Of a stretch of DNA of 13,201 nt, positions 8,168-13,201 are shown in pieces. This DNA comes from Candidatus Stahliibacteriota bacterium (lineage in GTDB: Bacteria; Hydrothermota; Tepidihabitantia; B3-TA06): positions 1 through 13,201 of the forward strand of contig DAOVCF010000033.1 of the NCBI GenBank assembly GCA_030670165.1, written 5' to 3'. The position numbers and the translations under genes are program-made. The notes beneath the pieces were generated by a model. It had not been told where the DNA came from. It was given only the letters and a program-made list of their open reading frames with translations, and did not search any database. The stretch's first letter is position 1, and each line of letters starts with the position of its first letter.

Positions 8168-8231
8168 GCTGTTAGTCCGACAACTCAAACAGGACGCAGA
8201 TTGTAAGTCCCATAAATACGCAACTAACAGC
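8168..8231. repeat. Inverted repeat GCTGTTAG ... CTAACAGC in non-coding region
   Basis: Perfect 8-bp arms at 8168-8175 and 8224-8231 enclose 48 bases that include a smaller GGAC/GTCC pairing. It lies in the 8121-8501 gene-free stretch, in which I see inverted repeats but no convincing gene. Short open frames crossing it on both strands have no ribosome binding sites and follow the repeats. Confidence 0.5.
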
Positions 8232-8240
8232 CGGGTTGGG

Positions 8241-8263
8241 GCAAGGGATTTAAACCCCTTGTC
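8241..8263. repeat. Near-palindrome around TTTAAA
   Basis: The arms 8242-8251 and 8252-8261 pair at 9 of 10 positions around a TTTAAA centre. A T-rich stretch follows on the plus strand from 8267. It could stop plus-strand transcription, but no plus-strand gene lies just upstream, so I call it a repeat. Confidence 0.55.
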
Positions 8264-8316
8264 TGGTTTTTTTGGTTTTTGGCACACTCCCTTAAGGTTG
8301 GCCCGCATAATGGAAC

Positions 8317-8344
8317 GGGTCGGTTTAAAAACCGGCCCCTACGT
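8317..8344 (-). repeat. GTAGGGGC-headed palindromic repeat, copy on minus strand
   Basis: Stem 8317-8326 with 8329-8338 has one G-U pair and an AA loop. On the minus strand it begins CGTAGGGGCC, the same head as the repeats at 9838 and 9875, but the stem is built on GGTTT/AAACC instead of GGC/GCC. It belongs with those copies as a family with a fixed head and a variable stem. Confidence 0.6.
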
Positions 8345-8403
8345 TTAATCTGCGAATTGCTTTACGCCGCTGCCCTAGTTACCCTTCTCTTGATGGGACA
8401 GTG

Positions 8404-8491
8404 TACCCCTTGAGCGATTCATGCGCTCATAGGGTATGCCGTACCTCTGCCATGAGGGGTCCCCGCGACGGTACGAAGCAGCGTCGTGGGG
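8404..8491 (+). other. Highly structured non-coding block, possible pseudoknot
   Basis: Hairpin 1 pairs TGAGCG 8411-8416 with CGCTCA 8424-8429, extended outward by TACCC 8404-8408 with GGGTA 8432-8436. Hairpin 2 pairs CCCCGCGACG 8461-8470 with CGTCGTGGGG 8482-8491 (one G-U). CGTACC at 8440-8445 is complementary to GGTACG at 8470-8475, which lies almost wholly in the loop of hairpin 2, so a pseudoknot is possible. It ends 10 bases before the TTGACA at 8502, upstream of the predicted start of the aminotransferase mRNA. It may therefore be a separate small RNA, a regulatory site or a repeat remnant. I do not recognise it as a known RNA family. Confidence 0.4.
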
Positions 8492-8501
8492 TATTTCTAA
8501 C

Positions 8502-8529
8502 TTGACAGTCCAGATTATCTGAGTAGGCT
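8502..8529 (+). promoter_or_regulatory. Putative sigma70 promoter of aminotransferase gene
   Basis: A perfect -35 TTGACA (8502-8507) lies 16 bp before TAGGCT (8524-8529), which keeps the first, second and last bases of the -10 consensus. The predicted start is near 8536, giving a leader of about 20 bases that carries AAGGAGGT just before the GTG start. Confidence 0.5.
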
Positions 8530-8555
8530 TGTGGTAGAAAAACCAAGGAGGTAAC

Positions 8556-9773
8556 GTGCCTTTTGACGCAAGCCATTTATTCTCCAACACAGCCAACCGA
8601 ATGCGCCGGTCCGAGATACGTGAGCTGTTAAAATTGACCAGCAAGCCGGACATCATCAGTTTTGCCGGCGGCCTGCCCGCACCCGACTTGTTTCCTATCG
8701 AGGAGTTCAAGGATATCTCGGTCAAGGTGCTTACTGAAAACGGAGCAAAGGCGCTGCAGTACGGCCCAACCGAAGGTGACGCCGGTCTTATTCGCGAGCT
8801 GGTGGCCTTCGAGAAGCGCGGCGGGGTTGAGGTTACACCCGATCAGATACTGGTAACCACCGCCTCCCAGCAGGGCCTCGATCTGGTGAGCAAGGTATTT
8901 ATCACCGAAGGCGACACAATCATAGTAGGACTGCCTACCTACCTGGGCGGACTTCAGGCGTTCAACTCCTACGGGGCCGAGATGCACGGGGTCCAGCTGG
9001 ACGAAGCGGGCATGAAGGTGGATGCTCTCAAGGCCAAGCTGGAGCAGCTGGAGATTATGGGAAAGACCCCCCGCTTCATCTACGTGGTGCCCGACTTCCA
9101 GAACCCGTCCGGGGTTACCATGCCCAAGCAGCGCAGGCTGGAGGTCTTGGGGCTGGCCAGGCAGTACAACACAATGATCATCGAGGACACCCCATACCGT
9201 GAGCTGAGGTTTGCCGGCGAGGATGAACCCCCGTTCATCCTTTTGGACGACGAGGAACGGGTAGTAACCCTGCACACCTTCTCCAAGATCCTTATCCCAG
9301 GCTTCCGGGTAGGATGGCTTATCACCCGCAACAAACCGGTGATGGACAAGCTGGTAATGGGCAAGCAGCCAGCCGACCTGTGCACCGCATCGTTCGGCCA
9401 GATGATCCTTGCCGAATACATGAGCAGGGGTCTTTTGGAAAAGCAGATCGAGCGAATCCGCGAGGCTTACAAACGCAAGCGCCAGGTGATTTTGGATGCG
9501 TTCGACGAGTACATGCCCAAGCTGGACGGGCTTTCCTGGACCAGGCCGGAAGGCGGACTGTTTTTGTGGGTACGGTTGCCCGAGTACATGAACGCTACCG
9601 AAATGTTCCCCAAGGCGATTGACAAGAAGGTGGCCTACGTGGTGGGAACCGCGTTCCACTGCGATGAAGGCGGTGCCAACGCCATGCGCATCAACTTCAG
9701 CTACGCTTCAACCGAACAGATCAAGGAAGGCGCCAAGCGGTTAGCCGAGCTTATCGCTGAAGAGGCGAAGTAA
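8556..9773 (+). CDS. PLP-dependent aminotransferase, 2-aminoadipate aminotransferase (LysN/AADAT)-like
   Basis: A 405-residue fold-type I, class I/II aminotransferase using pyridoxal phosphate. Motifs: the N-terminal ISFAGGLPAPDLFP at 34-47, typical of the LysN/AADAT and MocR-related group; the Tyr-containing QYGPTEG at 68-74; FQNPSG with N183; EDTPY with D211 and Y214; and the Schiff-base Lys K244 in TFSKILIPGFRVGW. R378 in MRINFS should bind the substrate carboxylate. No MocR-type winged-helix domain is present, so it is a plain enzyme. Likely reactions are transamination of 2-aminoadipate, aromatic or branched-chain amino acids with 2-oxoglutarate; the substrate cannot be fixed from sequence. 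The GTG start is supported by a full AAGGAGGT at 8545-8552; the next ATG is codon 16. It is a single-gene unit with its own promoter and no lysine-pathway neighbours in the window. Confidence 0.93.
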   Translation: MPFDASHLFSNTANRMRRSEIRELLKLTSKPDIISFAGGLPAPDLFPIEEFKDISVKVLTENGAKALQYGPTEGDAGLIRELVAFEKRGGVEVTPDQILVTTASQQGLDLVSKVFITEGDTIIVGLPTYLGGLQAFNSYGAEMHGVQLDEAGMKVDALKAKLEQLEIMGKTPRFIYVVPDFQNPSGVTMPKQRRLEVLGLARQYNTMIIEDTPYRELRFAGEDEPPFILLDDEERVVTLHTFSKILIPGFRVGWLITRNKPVMDKLVMGKQPADLCTASFGQMILAEYMSRGLLEKQIERIREAYKRKRQVILDAFDEYMPKLDGLSWTRPEGGLFLWVRLPEYMNATEMFPKAIDKKVAYVVGTAFHCDEGGANAMRINFSYASTEQIKEGAKRLAELIAEEAK

Positions 9774-9776
9774 CAG

Positions 9777-9813
9777 TGCTCCTTTTTAGCCTTCGGCTAA
9801 AAAGATCGCAATC
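9777..9813 (-). repeat. GATC-hairpin repeat, copy 2
   Basis: On the minus strand it reads GATTGCGATCTTTT, then a stem closing on GAA, then AAAAGGAGCA. The stem is 9782-9791 with 9795-9804, 10 bp and perfect. The flanks match copy 1 at 4777-4810 almost base for base while the inner stem differs (TAGCC/GGCTA instead of CGCC/GGCG). It lies 3 bases after the aminotransferase stop. There is no U-tract beyond the stem, so it is not a classical terminator. Confidence 0.75.
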
Positions 9814-9837
9814 TTTCGGACGAAATTGAAAAGATTC

Positions 9838-9863
9838 GTAGGGGCGAGGCATGCTTCGCCCTG
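9838..9863 (+). repeat. GTAGGGGC-headed palindromic repeat, copy A
   Basis: After the GTAGGGGC head, the stem 9841-9850 pairs with 9853-9862 (two G-U/G-T pairs), centred on GGCATGCT. It has the same head and core as copy B 37 bases downstream, but with GA...TC where copy B has AC...GT. Confidence 0.7.
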
Positions 9864-9874
9864 ATTGCTGATTT

Positions 9875-9901
9875 GTAGGGGCACGGCATGCCGTGCCCCT
9901 A
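9875..9901 (+). repeat. GTAGGGGC-headed perfect 26-nt palindrome, copy B
   Basis: Bases 9876-9901 form a perfect 26-base palindrome centred on GGCATGCC, preceded by G. The stem differs from copy A by a paired change, which keeps complementarity. This style of repeat is widely dispersed in several uncultured bacterial phyla. Confidence 0.75.
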
Positions 9902-9905
9902 ACCC

Positions 9906-9935
9906 TCCTTTTGTCCTTCGGACAAAAGATCGGGG
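9906..9935 (-). repeat. GATC-hairpin repeat, copy 3
   Basis: The minus strand reads CGATCTTTT, stem, AAAAGGA. The stem is 9908-9916 with 9920-9928 (9 bp, perfect), with inner bases GTCC/GGAC unlike those of the other copies. Confidence 0.75.
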
Positions 9936-9940
9936 ATGGA

Positions 9941-9963
9941 GGAACAGGCTCTCCTGCCTGTCC
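9941..9963. repeat. Short hairpin ACAGGC/GCCTGT
   Basis: Six-base arms 9944-9949 and 9956-9961 enclose TCTCCT, with two further G-C pairs outside a one-base bulge. It is one more inverted repeat in the 9774-10071 gene-free stretch. Confidence 0.5.
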
Positions 9964-9971
9964 GGACATGC

Positions 9972-10033
9972 TGATTTTGGAAAGCGACAACCGACACTCG
10001 CCGCAATGACACTGACATTGCACTCCAAAATCA
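9972..10033. repeat. Long-range inverted repeat with nested hairpin
   Basis: Ten-base perfect arms TGATTTTGGA (9972-9981) and TCCAAAATCA (10024-10033) enclose 42 bases. Within these, GCAATG (10003-10008) pairs with CATTGC (10016-10021). It ends four bases before a TTGACA at 10038-10043, upstream of the degraded membrane-protein gene. It could be a repeat, an operator-like site or part of a small RNA; nothing identifies it. Confidence 0.5.
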
Positions 10034-10071
10034 CCAGTTGACATCCGGGGGATTTTAAGCTCAATTAAGGT

Positions 10072-10333
10072 ATGAAGAGGTTTTTTACAAACCCTGGCTC
10101 GCCTATCTCATCTTCGTTGTTCTGGATCTCATATGCATAGGCGCAGGGATGTGCGTGCCCTTTTTTTGCATCGTGCTGGGATTTCCGGTGGGGTGGTATA
10201 TTGCAAGGCGAGCTTTGCAGGCTGGCTTATCTTAATGATCTTCATCTCCCCTTTCCTTCAACTTCTGGCAACGACATTCGCCGCCTACCTGACTGTTACC
10301 AGAAGACTGCGGATTAAGGCCAAGCAAGGTTGA
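10072..10333 (+). pseudogene. Frameshifted small membrane protein gene remnant
   Basis: Three frames each carry a piece of one hydrophobic protein. ATG 10072 gives MKRFF and then hits a T6 run at 10081-10086. One extra T would continue into the frame YKPWLAYLIFVVLDLIC, which proceeds through a membrane segment to GFPVGWYIARR before a stop at 10233-10235. A third frame, ending at TGA 10331-10333, then gives FAGWLILMIFISPFLQLL and a basic tail (RRLRIKAKQG). The parts read as two membrane segments ending in positively charged residues, so I infer a real gene with one frameshift at the T run and a second frameshift or deletion near 10210. Sequencing error at the homopolymer could explain the first shift. 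The function is unknown. A perfect -35 TTGACA lies at 10038-10043, but the -10 is poor. Confidence 0.6.
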
Positions 10334-10346
10334 TCCCCATCACTCC

Positions 10347-10374
10347 TTGACACTCCATAGTTCTGAGGTATAGT
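10347..10374 (+). promoter_or_regulatory. Putative sigma70 promoter of glycosyltransferase gene
   Basis: A perfect TTGACA (10347-10352), a 16-bp spacer and TATAGT (10369-10374, five of six consensus bases) place the start near 10381, about 26 bases before ATG 10407. Confidence 0.7.
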
Positions 10375-10406
10375 TAAGAGACGGCGATGACTAAAAGGTG
10401 CAGGAT

Positions 10407-11150
10407 ATGTTGAGCGCTTTCTGGACTCCGCAGGCAGCTATCATTGTTTTCCTCCTGGTGATCGTAGCCGTTGTCATAAGCAATCTCATTACCCTAAATC
10501 GGATGCGTTTAAAAAGATACCCCTTACCCAAGCATCTCCACCGGGTCTCGGTGATGGTTCCAGCTCGCAACGAGGAGCAAAACATCGCCTCGTGCGTTCA
10601 GTCTCTCCTGAACCAAGACTATCACGATTTCGAGCTGCTGGTTCTTGACGACCACTCCACCGATAGGACGTGGCAGATACTGCAGAAACTGGCAAGGGAG
10701 AATAAAAAGCTGAGGATAATCAAGGGTAAACCCTTACCTTCCGATTGGCTTGGCAAGCACTGGGCATGTCATCAGATGGTTGAGGAGGCTTCAGGGGAGC
10801 TCTTCCTGTTCACGGACGCCGACACCAAGCACCATCCCCTGGCATTGCGTGATGCAGTGGCCGCCCTGATCAGTGAAGATACTGATCTCTTGACCGCTTT
10901 ACCTAAAGGAGAGGTCGGCTCATGGGGTGCGAAGTTAATCGTGCCCCTTATGCCATCGGGTCTTTTGGCCTTACTTCCCCTTAGCATTGCCTACCGGGTG
11001 CGCTGGCCTGCGCTTTCGGCTACCATCGGGTGCTTCATGCTCTTCCGGCGCGAGGCGTTAAAGAAGGTGGGCGGCTTTGAGTCTGTGAGAACCAACCCGG
11101 TTGACGACATAGACCTTGGTAGAAGGATGAAGGCTCAGGGTTTGAGGTAG
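10407..11150 (+). CDS. Family 2 glycosyltransferase, N-terminal part, ended by in-frame TAG
   Basis: A membrane-anchored GT-A fold glycosyltransferase. A membrane segment covers residues about 10-30. The catalytic domain starts with VSVMVPARNEEQNI (47-60) and contains the nucleotide-binding LVLDDHSTD (78-86), the metal-binding DAD at 137-139, the acceptor-side ATIGCFMLFRREAL and the base-like DDID at 233-236. Enzymes of this type transfer sugars from nucleotide sugars to lipid carriers or other membrane acceptors; the acceptor here is unknown. ATG 10407 is preferred over GTG 10398 because AAAGGTG sits six bases before it. Codon 248 is TAG, and the same frame continues after it for another 136 codons with clear protein character. 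So this is one 384-codon gene with a nonsense codon, not a natural end. All catalytic motifs precede the stop; the lost part is the C-terminal membrane region. Confidence 0.82.
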   Translation: MLSAFWTPQAAIIVFLLVIVAVVISNLITLNRMRLKRYPLPKHLHRVSVMVPARNEEQNIASCVQSLLNQDYHDFELLVLDDHSTDRTWQILQKLARENKKLRIIKGKPLPSDWLGKHWACHQMVEEASGELFLFTDADTKHHPLALRDAVAALISEDTDLLTALPKGEVGSWGAKLIVPLMPSGLLALLPLSIAYRVRWPALSATIGCFMLFRREALKKVGGFESVRTNPVDDIDLGRRMKAQGLR

Positions 11151-11186
11151 AGACTTGCAGACGGCCAGGATCGCATCAGTTGTTGG

Positions 11187-11561
11187 ATGTACAGTAATTT
11201 CAGAGAAGCGTTTGAGGGCTTTGCGAAGAGCCTTTACGCCGCCTTCAATCGCAGTATGCCTGTATTTCTCCTGATCTGGCTGTGGCTTGCGATCGCCTTC
11301 TTGGAGCCGCTGGTTATTCTTGCATTGAGGATAGCCGGCATGCCAATATCAGACCTCTCGCTCATCCTTGCGGGTGCAGCGATCGGAATCTCGCTCCTAC
11401 TCTGGGGAATCTCCCTTTGGCGCTTTCGATTCCCGATCCATCTGACCTTCCTTTACCCATTAAGTATGCTCATTGGTTTTGTGATCGCCATTTATTCGAT
11501 GATCGTCACGCTTTCAGGCCGCGCCCTTTGGAAGGGCCGCAGGGTAGGGATGCGGAACTAA
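11187..11561 (+). CDS. C-terminal membrane part of the TAG-interrupted glycosyltransferase
   Basis: In the same frame as the upstream half; coding similarity really begins at 11151, directly after the TAG, with RLADGQDRISCW. It continues MYSNFREAFEGFAKSLYAAF, the conserved stretch that follows the catalytic domain in this glycosyltransferase type. Three to four hydrophobic membrane segments follow at about 11235-11340, 11350-11420 and 11440-11520, then a basic tail. ATG 11187 has no ribosome binding site and falls inside the conserved stretch, so independent translation is unlikely. This piece is expressed only if the TAG is read through. Ends in TAA. Confidence 0.65.
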   Translation: MYSNFREAFEGFAKSLYAAFNRSMPVFLLIWLWLAIAFLEPLVILALRIAGMPISDLSLILAGAAIGISLLLWGISLWRFRFPIHLTFLYPLSMLIGFVIAIYSMIVTLSGRALWKGRRVGMRN

Positions 11562-11568
11562 AGAAGAA

Positions 11569-11597
11569 AGGCGGCCGCAAGGCCGCCTACATTTTCA
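11569..11597. terminator. Bidirectional intrinsic terminator between convergent genes
   Basis: The 8-bp perfect GC-rich stem AGGCGGCC/GGCCGCCT (11569-11576 with 11581-11588) has a GCAA loop. On the minus strand it is followed by the U-rich TTCTTCTTT; on the plus strand by the weaker ACATTTTC. Its place between the glycosyltransferase stop and the convergent beta-helix gene suits a shared terminator. Confidence 0.65.
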
Positions 11598-11600
11598 ATT

Positions 11601-11632
11601 TCTGCGATCTTTTGAGCTTCGCTCAAAAGGGA
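11601..11632 (+). repeat. GATC-hairpin repeat, copy 4
   Basis: TGCGATCTTTT, stem, AAAAGGGA. The stem is 11609-11617 with 11621-11629 (9 bp, perfect, TTC loop) with inner bases GAGC/GCTC. It sits between two convergent genes, 2 bases from the beta-helix stop. Confidence 0.75.
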
Positions 11633-11634
11633 CA

Positions 11635-13201
11635 CTACGGACCTACATCACCGTCTGCGTTGCCCTCGAAGGTATTACCGGACATCGTGGGATTTGAATC
11701 ACCATCTAAGTAGATTCCCCAGTGGAGACTGTAGTTGATCGCACAGTTGGTGATCGTTGGTGAGGCATCATAGCAGCAGATGTTCCCATAGTCGTTGCCG
11801 CCGCCGTATTCGATCACGCAGTTGTTGAGTTTGGTTGTTGCATTGATGGTGTGTTCATCAAAGAAAATTCCATTCCAATCTCCAGGGGAACCTGGTGAGA
11901 TAGCAGAGGTAAAAGTAATCTGACCAGCACTGCCATCGGCTAAAAGGGCACCGGGATCGTTATCACCCACCCAAAGGTAGGTGCCAGCATTGAACTTCAG
12001 GGTATTACCAGCCGCAATCGTAAGCACCGGACTGGCTGTGCCCTGGACATCCAGATCACCGGCAATAATATATGGAACACCCTGATTGAACCAGGTACCG
12101 GTGGTAGTAATGTAACCACCTCCGACCTCGATCCCATCCTTGGTGTTGCCGGTACGGGTGTTGCCTGAGCCGAGGGTGCGGACATATTCACCATCAATTC
12201 GAACTGGATACTCGGCATTTAAGGTAATGGTATTGCCGCTGAACTCGGTGAAGTAACCCTGCCAGTCACAGTATACCCCGTATGTGCTGCTGTGTCTGAT
12301 GGTGCAGTTGGTGATCGTTGGTGAGGCATCATAGCAACCGATGTTCCCGTAGTCGTTGTCGCCGCCGTATTCGACGAGGCAGTTGTTGAGTTTGGTTGCT
12401 CCATCGATGGTGTGTTCATCAAAGAAAATTCCATCCCAATCTCCAGGGGAACCTGGTAAGATAGCAGAGGTAAAGGTAATCTGACCAGCACTGCCATCGG
12501 CTAAAAGGGCACCGGGATCGTCATCACCCACCCAAAGGTAGGTGCCAGCATTGAACTTCAGGGTATTACCAGCCGCAATCGTAATCACCGGGCTCGCTGT
12601 GCCCTGGATATCCAGATCACCGGCAATAATATATGGAACACCCTGATTAAACCAAGTACCAGTGGTAGTAATATAACTACCTCCGACCTCGATCCCATCC
12701 TTGGTGTTGCCGGTAAGGGTGTTGCCTGAACCAAGGGTGCGGACATATTCACCATCAATTCGAACTGGATACTCGGCATTTGAGGTAATGGTATTGCCGC
12801 TGAACTCAGTGAAGTAACCCTGCCAGTCACAGTATACCCCGTATTTGCTGCTGTGTCTGATGGTGCAGTTGGTAATCGTTGGTGAGGCATCATAGTAGCA
12901 GATGTTCCCATAGTCGTTGCCGCCGCCGTATTCGATCACGCAGTTGTTGAGTTTGGTTGTTGCATTGATGGTGTGTTCATCAAAGAAAATTCCATTCCAA
13001 TCTCCAGGGGAACCTGGTGAGATAGCAGAGGTAAAGGTAATCTGACCAGCACTGCCATCGGCTAAAAGGGCACCGGGATCGTTATCACCCACCCAAAGGT
13101 AGGTGCCAGCATTGAACTTCAGGGTATTACCAGCCGCAATCGTAATCACCGGGCTCGCTGTGCCCTGGATATCCAGATCACCGGCAATAATATATGGAAC
13201 A
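11635..13201 (-). CDS. Beta-helix surface protein with long tandem repeats (5' partial)
   Basis: The frame is open through the right edge of the window, so the N-terminus is missing; the GTG at 13149 is an internal Val in ASPVITIAAG. The visible 521 or so residues are built of a 187-residue unit: GDLDIQGTASPV, ITIAAGNTLKFNAGTYLWVG, then coil-forming stretches NCVIEYGG, NCTIRHSS, FSGNTIT and GNTKDGIEVGG. Asn- and Gly-rich turns with short beta strands are typical of right-handed parallel beta-helix (pectate-lyase-like) proteins. One partial and two full units precede a short divergent C-terminal end (LHWGIYLDGDSNPTMSGNTF). No catalytic residues can be assigned. I infer an exported surface or adhesive protein. 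It ends in TAG, showing that TAG serves as a terminator in this genome. A shared terminator lies downstream. Confidence 0.85.
   Translation of the reverse strand, partial: VPYIIAGDLDIQGTASPVITIAAGNTLKFNAGTYLWVGDNDPGALLADGSAGQITFTSAISPGSPGDWNGIFFDEHTINATTKLNNCVIEYGGGNDYGNICYYDASPTITNCTIRHSSKYGVYCDWQGYFTEFSGNTITSNAEYPVRIDGEYVRTLGSGNTLTGNTKDGIEVGGSYITTTGTWFNQGVPYIIAGDLDIQGTASPVITIAAGNTLKFNAGTYLWVGDDDPGALLADGSAGQITFTSAILPGSPGDWDGIFFDEHTIDGATKLNNCLVEYGGDNDYGNIGCYDASPTITNCTIRHSSTYGVYCDWQGYFTEFSGNTITLNAEYPVRIDGEYVRTLGSGNTRTGNTKDGIEVGGGYITTTGTWFNQGVPYIIAGDLDVQGTASPVLTIAAGNTLKFNAGTYLWVGDNDPGALLADGSAGQITFTSAISPGSPGDWNGIFFDEHTINATTKLNNCVIEYGGGNDYGNICCYDASPTITNCAINYSLHWGIYLDGDSNPTMSGNTFEGNADGDVGP
11744..13201. 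repeat. 561-bp tandem repeats inside the beta-helix gene
   Basis: The period is exactly 561 bp, or 187 codons: matching unit edges fall at 12020, 12581 and 13142. Units 12020-12580 and 12581-13141 differ at about 30 positions by eye (about 95% identical). The partial unit 13142-13201 matches 12581-12640 without a visible difference. The partial unit 11744-12019 matches the corresponding part of 12581-13141 with only about three differences. Confidence 0.9.

Noticed and set aside
8109..8348. Open frames on both strands of the rtcB-aminotransferase gap (plus 79 residues; minus 63 residues at 8117-8308)
   Set aside because: They overlap each other, lack ribosome binding sites and follow inverted repeats; they look like chance translations of repeats.
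8121..8555. tRNA gene or known riboswitch in the structured gap
   Set aside because: No tRNA cloverleaf or TTCGANTC-type T-loop is found, and the structured block ends before the predicted mRNA start of the aminotransferase gene.
8628..9659. 343-residue open frame antisense to the aminotransferase gene
   Set aside because: The plus-strand gene has all family motifs; this frame is long only because of its codon bias and has no recognisable domain.
9751..10064. Minus-strand open frames of 92-97 residues after the aminotransferase gene
   Set aside because: They run through the hairpin repeats, which supply most of their sequence; no start signal or known motif is seen.
10038..10066. Full promoter for the membrane-protein remnant
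   Set aside because: The -35 TTGACA is perfect, but no acceptable -10 lies at 16-18 bp; kept only as a remark.
11140..11190. Frameshift in the glycosyltransferase gene
   Set aside because: 11151 and 11187 are in the same frame as 10407, so the break is a pure in-frame stop codon, not a frameshift.
11744..13201. Tandem repeats considered as a CRISPR array
   Set aside because: The repeat unit is 561 bp, in frame and protein-coding, with no spacer-repeat alternation.

Overview
The window looks like a chromosomal contig from an uncultured Gram-negative bacterium. It has an outer-membrane OmpA-type protein, a lipoprotein with a lipobox, and a PKD-repeat surface protein ending in a FlgD-like/type IX-secretion-like tail. 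The short hairpin repeats between genes and the beta-helix proteins resemble candidate phyla such as WOR-3/Stahlbacteria or TA06. That placement is a guess from protein style, not a phylogenetic result. No rRNA, tRNA, CRISPR, phage or transposase gene is visible.

Layout. (1) 1-3924, plus strand: a surface operon of a PKD protein (5' end outside the window), a lipoprotein and an OmpA-like protein with two inserted carboxypeptidase-regulatory-like domains. The last two genes overlap by 4 bp and a strong intrinsic terminator follows. (2) 3940-8120, minus strand: a consensus sigma70 promoter drives rtcB (RNA ligase), which overlaps uvrC (excision-repair nuclease) by 4 bp. A MITE-like repeat with 21-bp terminal inverted repeats abuts the uvrC stop, and a metallo-beta-lactamase-fold hydrolase follows. 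The promoter is placed so that the predicted RNA starts on the rtcB ATG (leaderless). (3) 8121-8555: non-coding, full of inverted repeats, with one block that could form two hairpins plus a pseudoknot. (4) 8556-9773, plus strand: a PLP-dependent aminotransferase of the LysN/AADAT type. (5) 9774-10397: non-coding repeats plus the remains of a small membrane protein gene in three reading frames. (6) 10407-11561, plus strand: a family 2 glycosyltransferase split by one in-frame TAG where a Trp codon is expected. (7) 11635-13201, minus strand: a beta-helix surface protein made of near-identical 561-bp tandem repeats, running off the window.

I see no defence system or obvious new enzyme pathway. 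The least explained signals are two families of small hairpin repeats whose stems change in a compensatory way between copies. One has conserved flanks, TGCGATCTTTT and AAAAGGA, in four copies on both strands. The other has a GTAGGGGC head in three copies. Other points of interest are the leaderless rtcB-uvrC promoter, the amber-interrupted glycosyltransferase, and the mosaic similarity among the beta-helix repeats.
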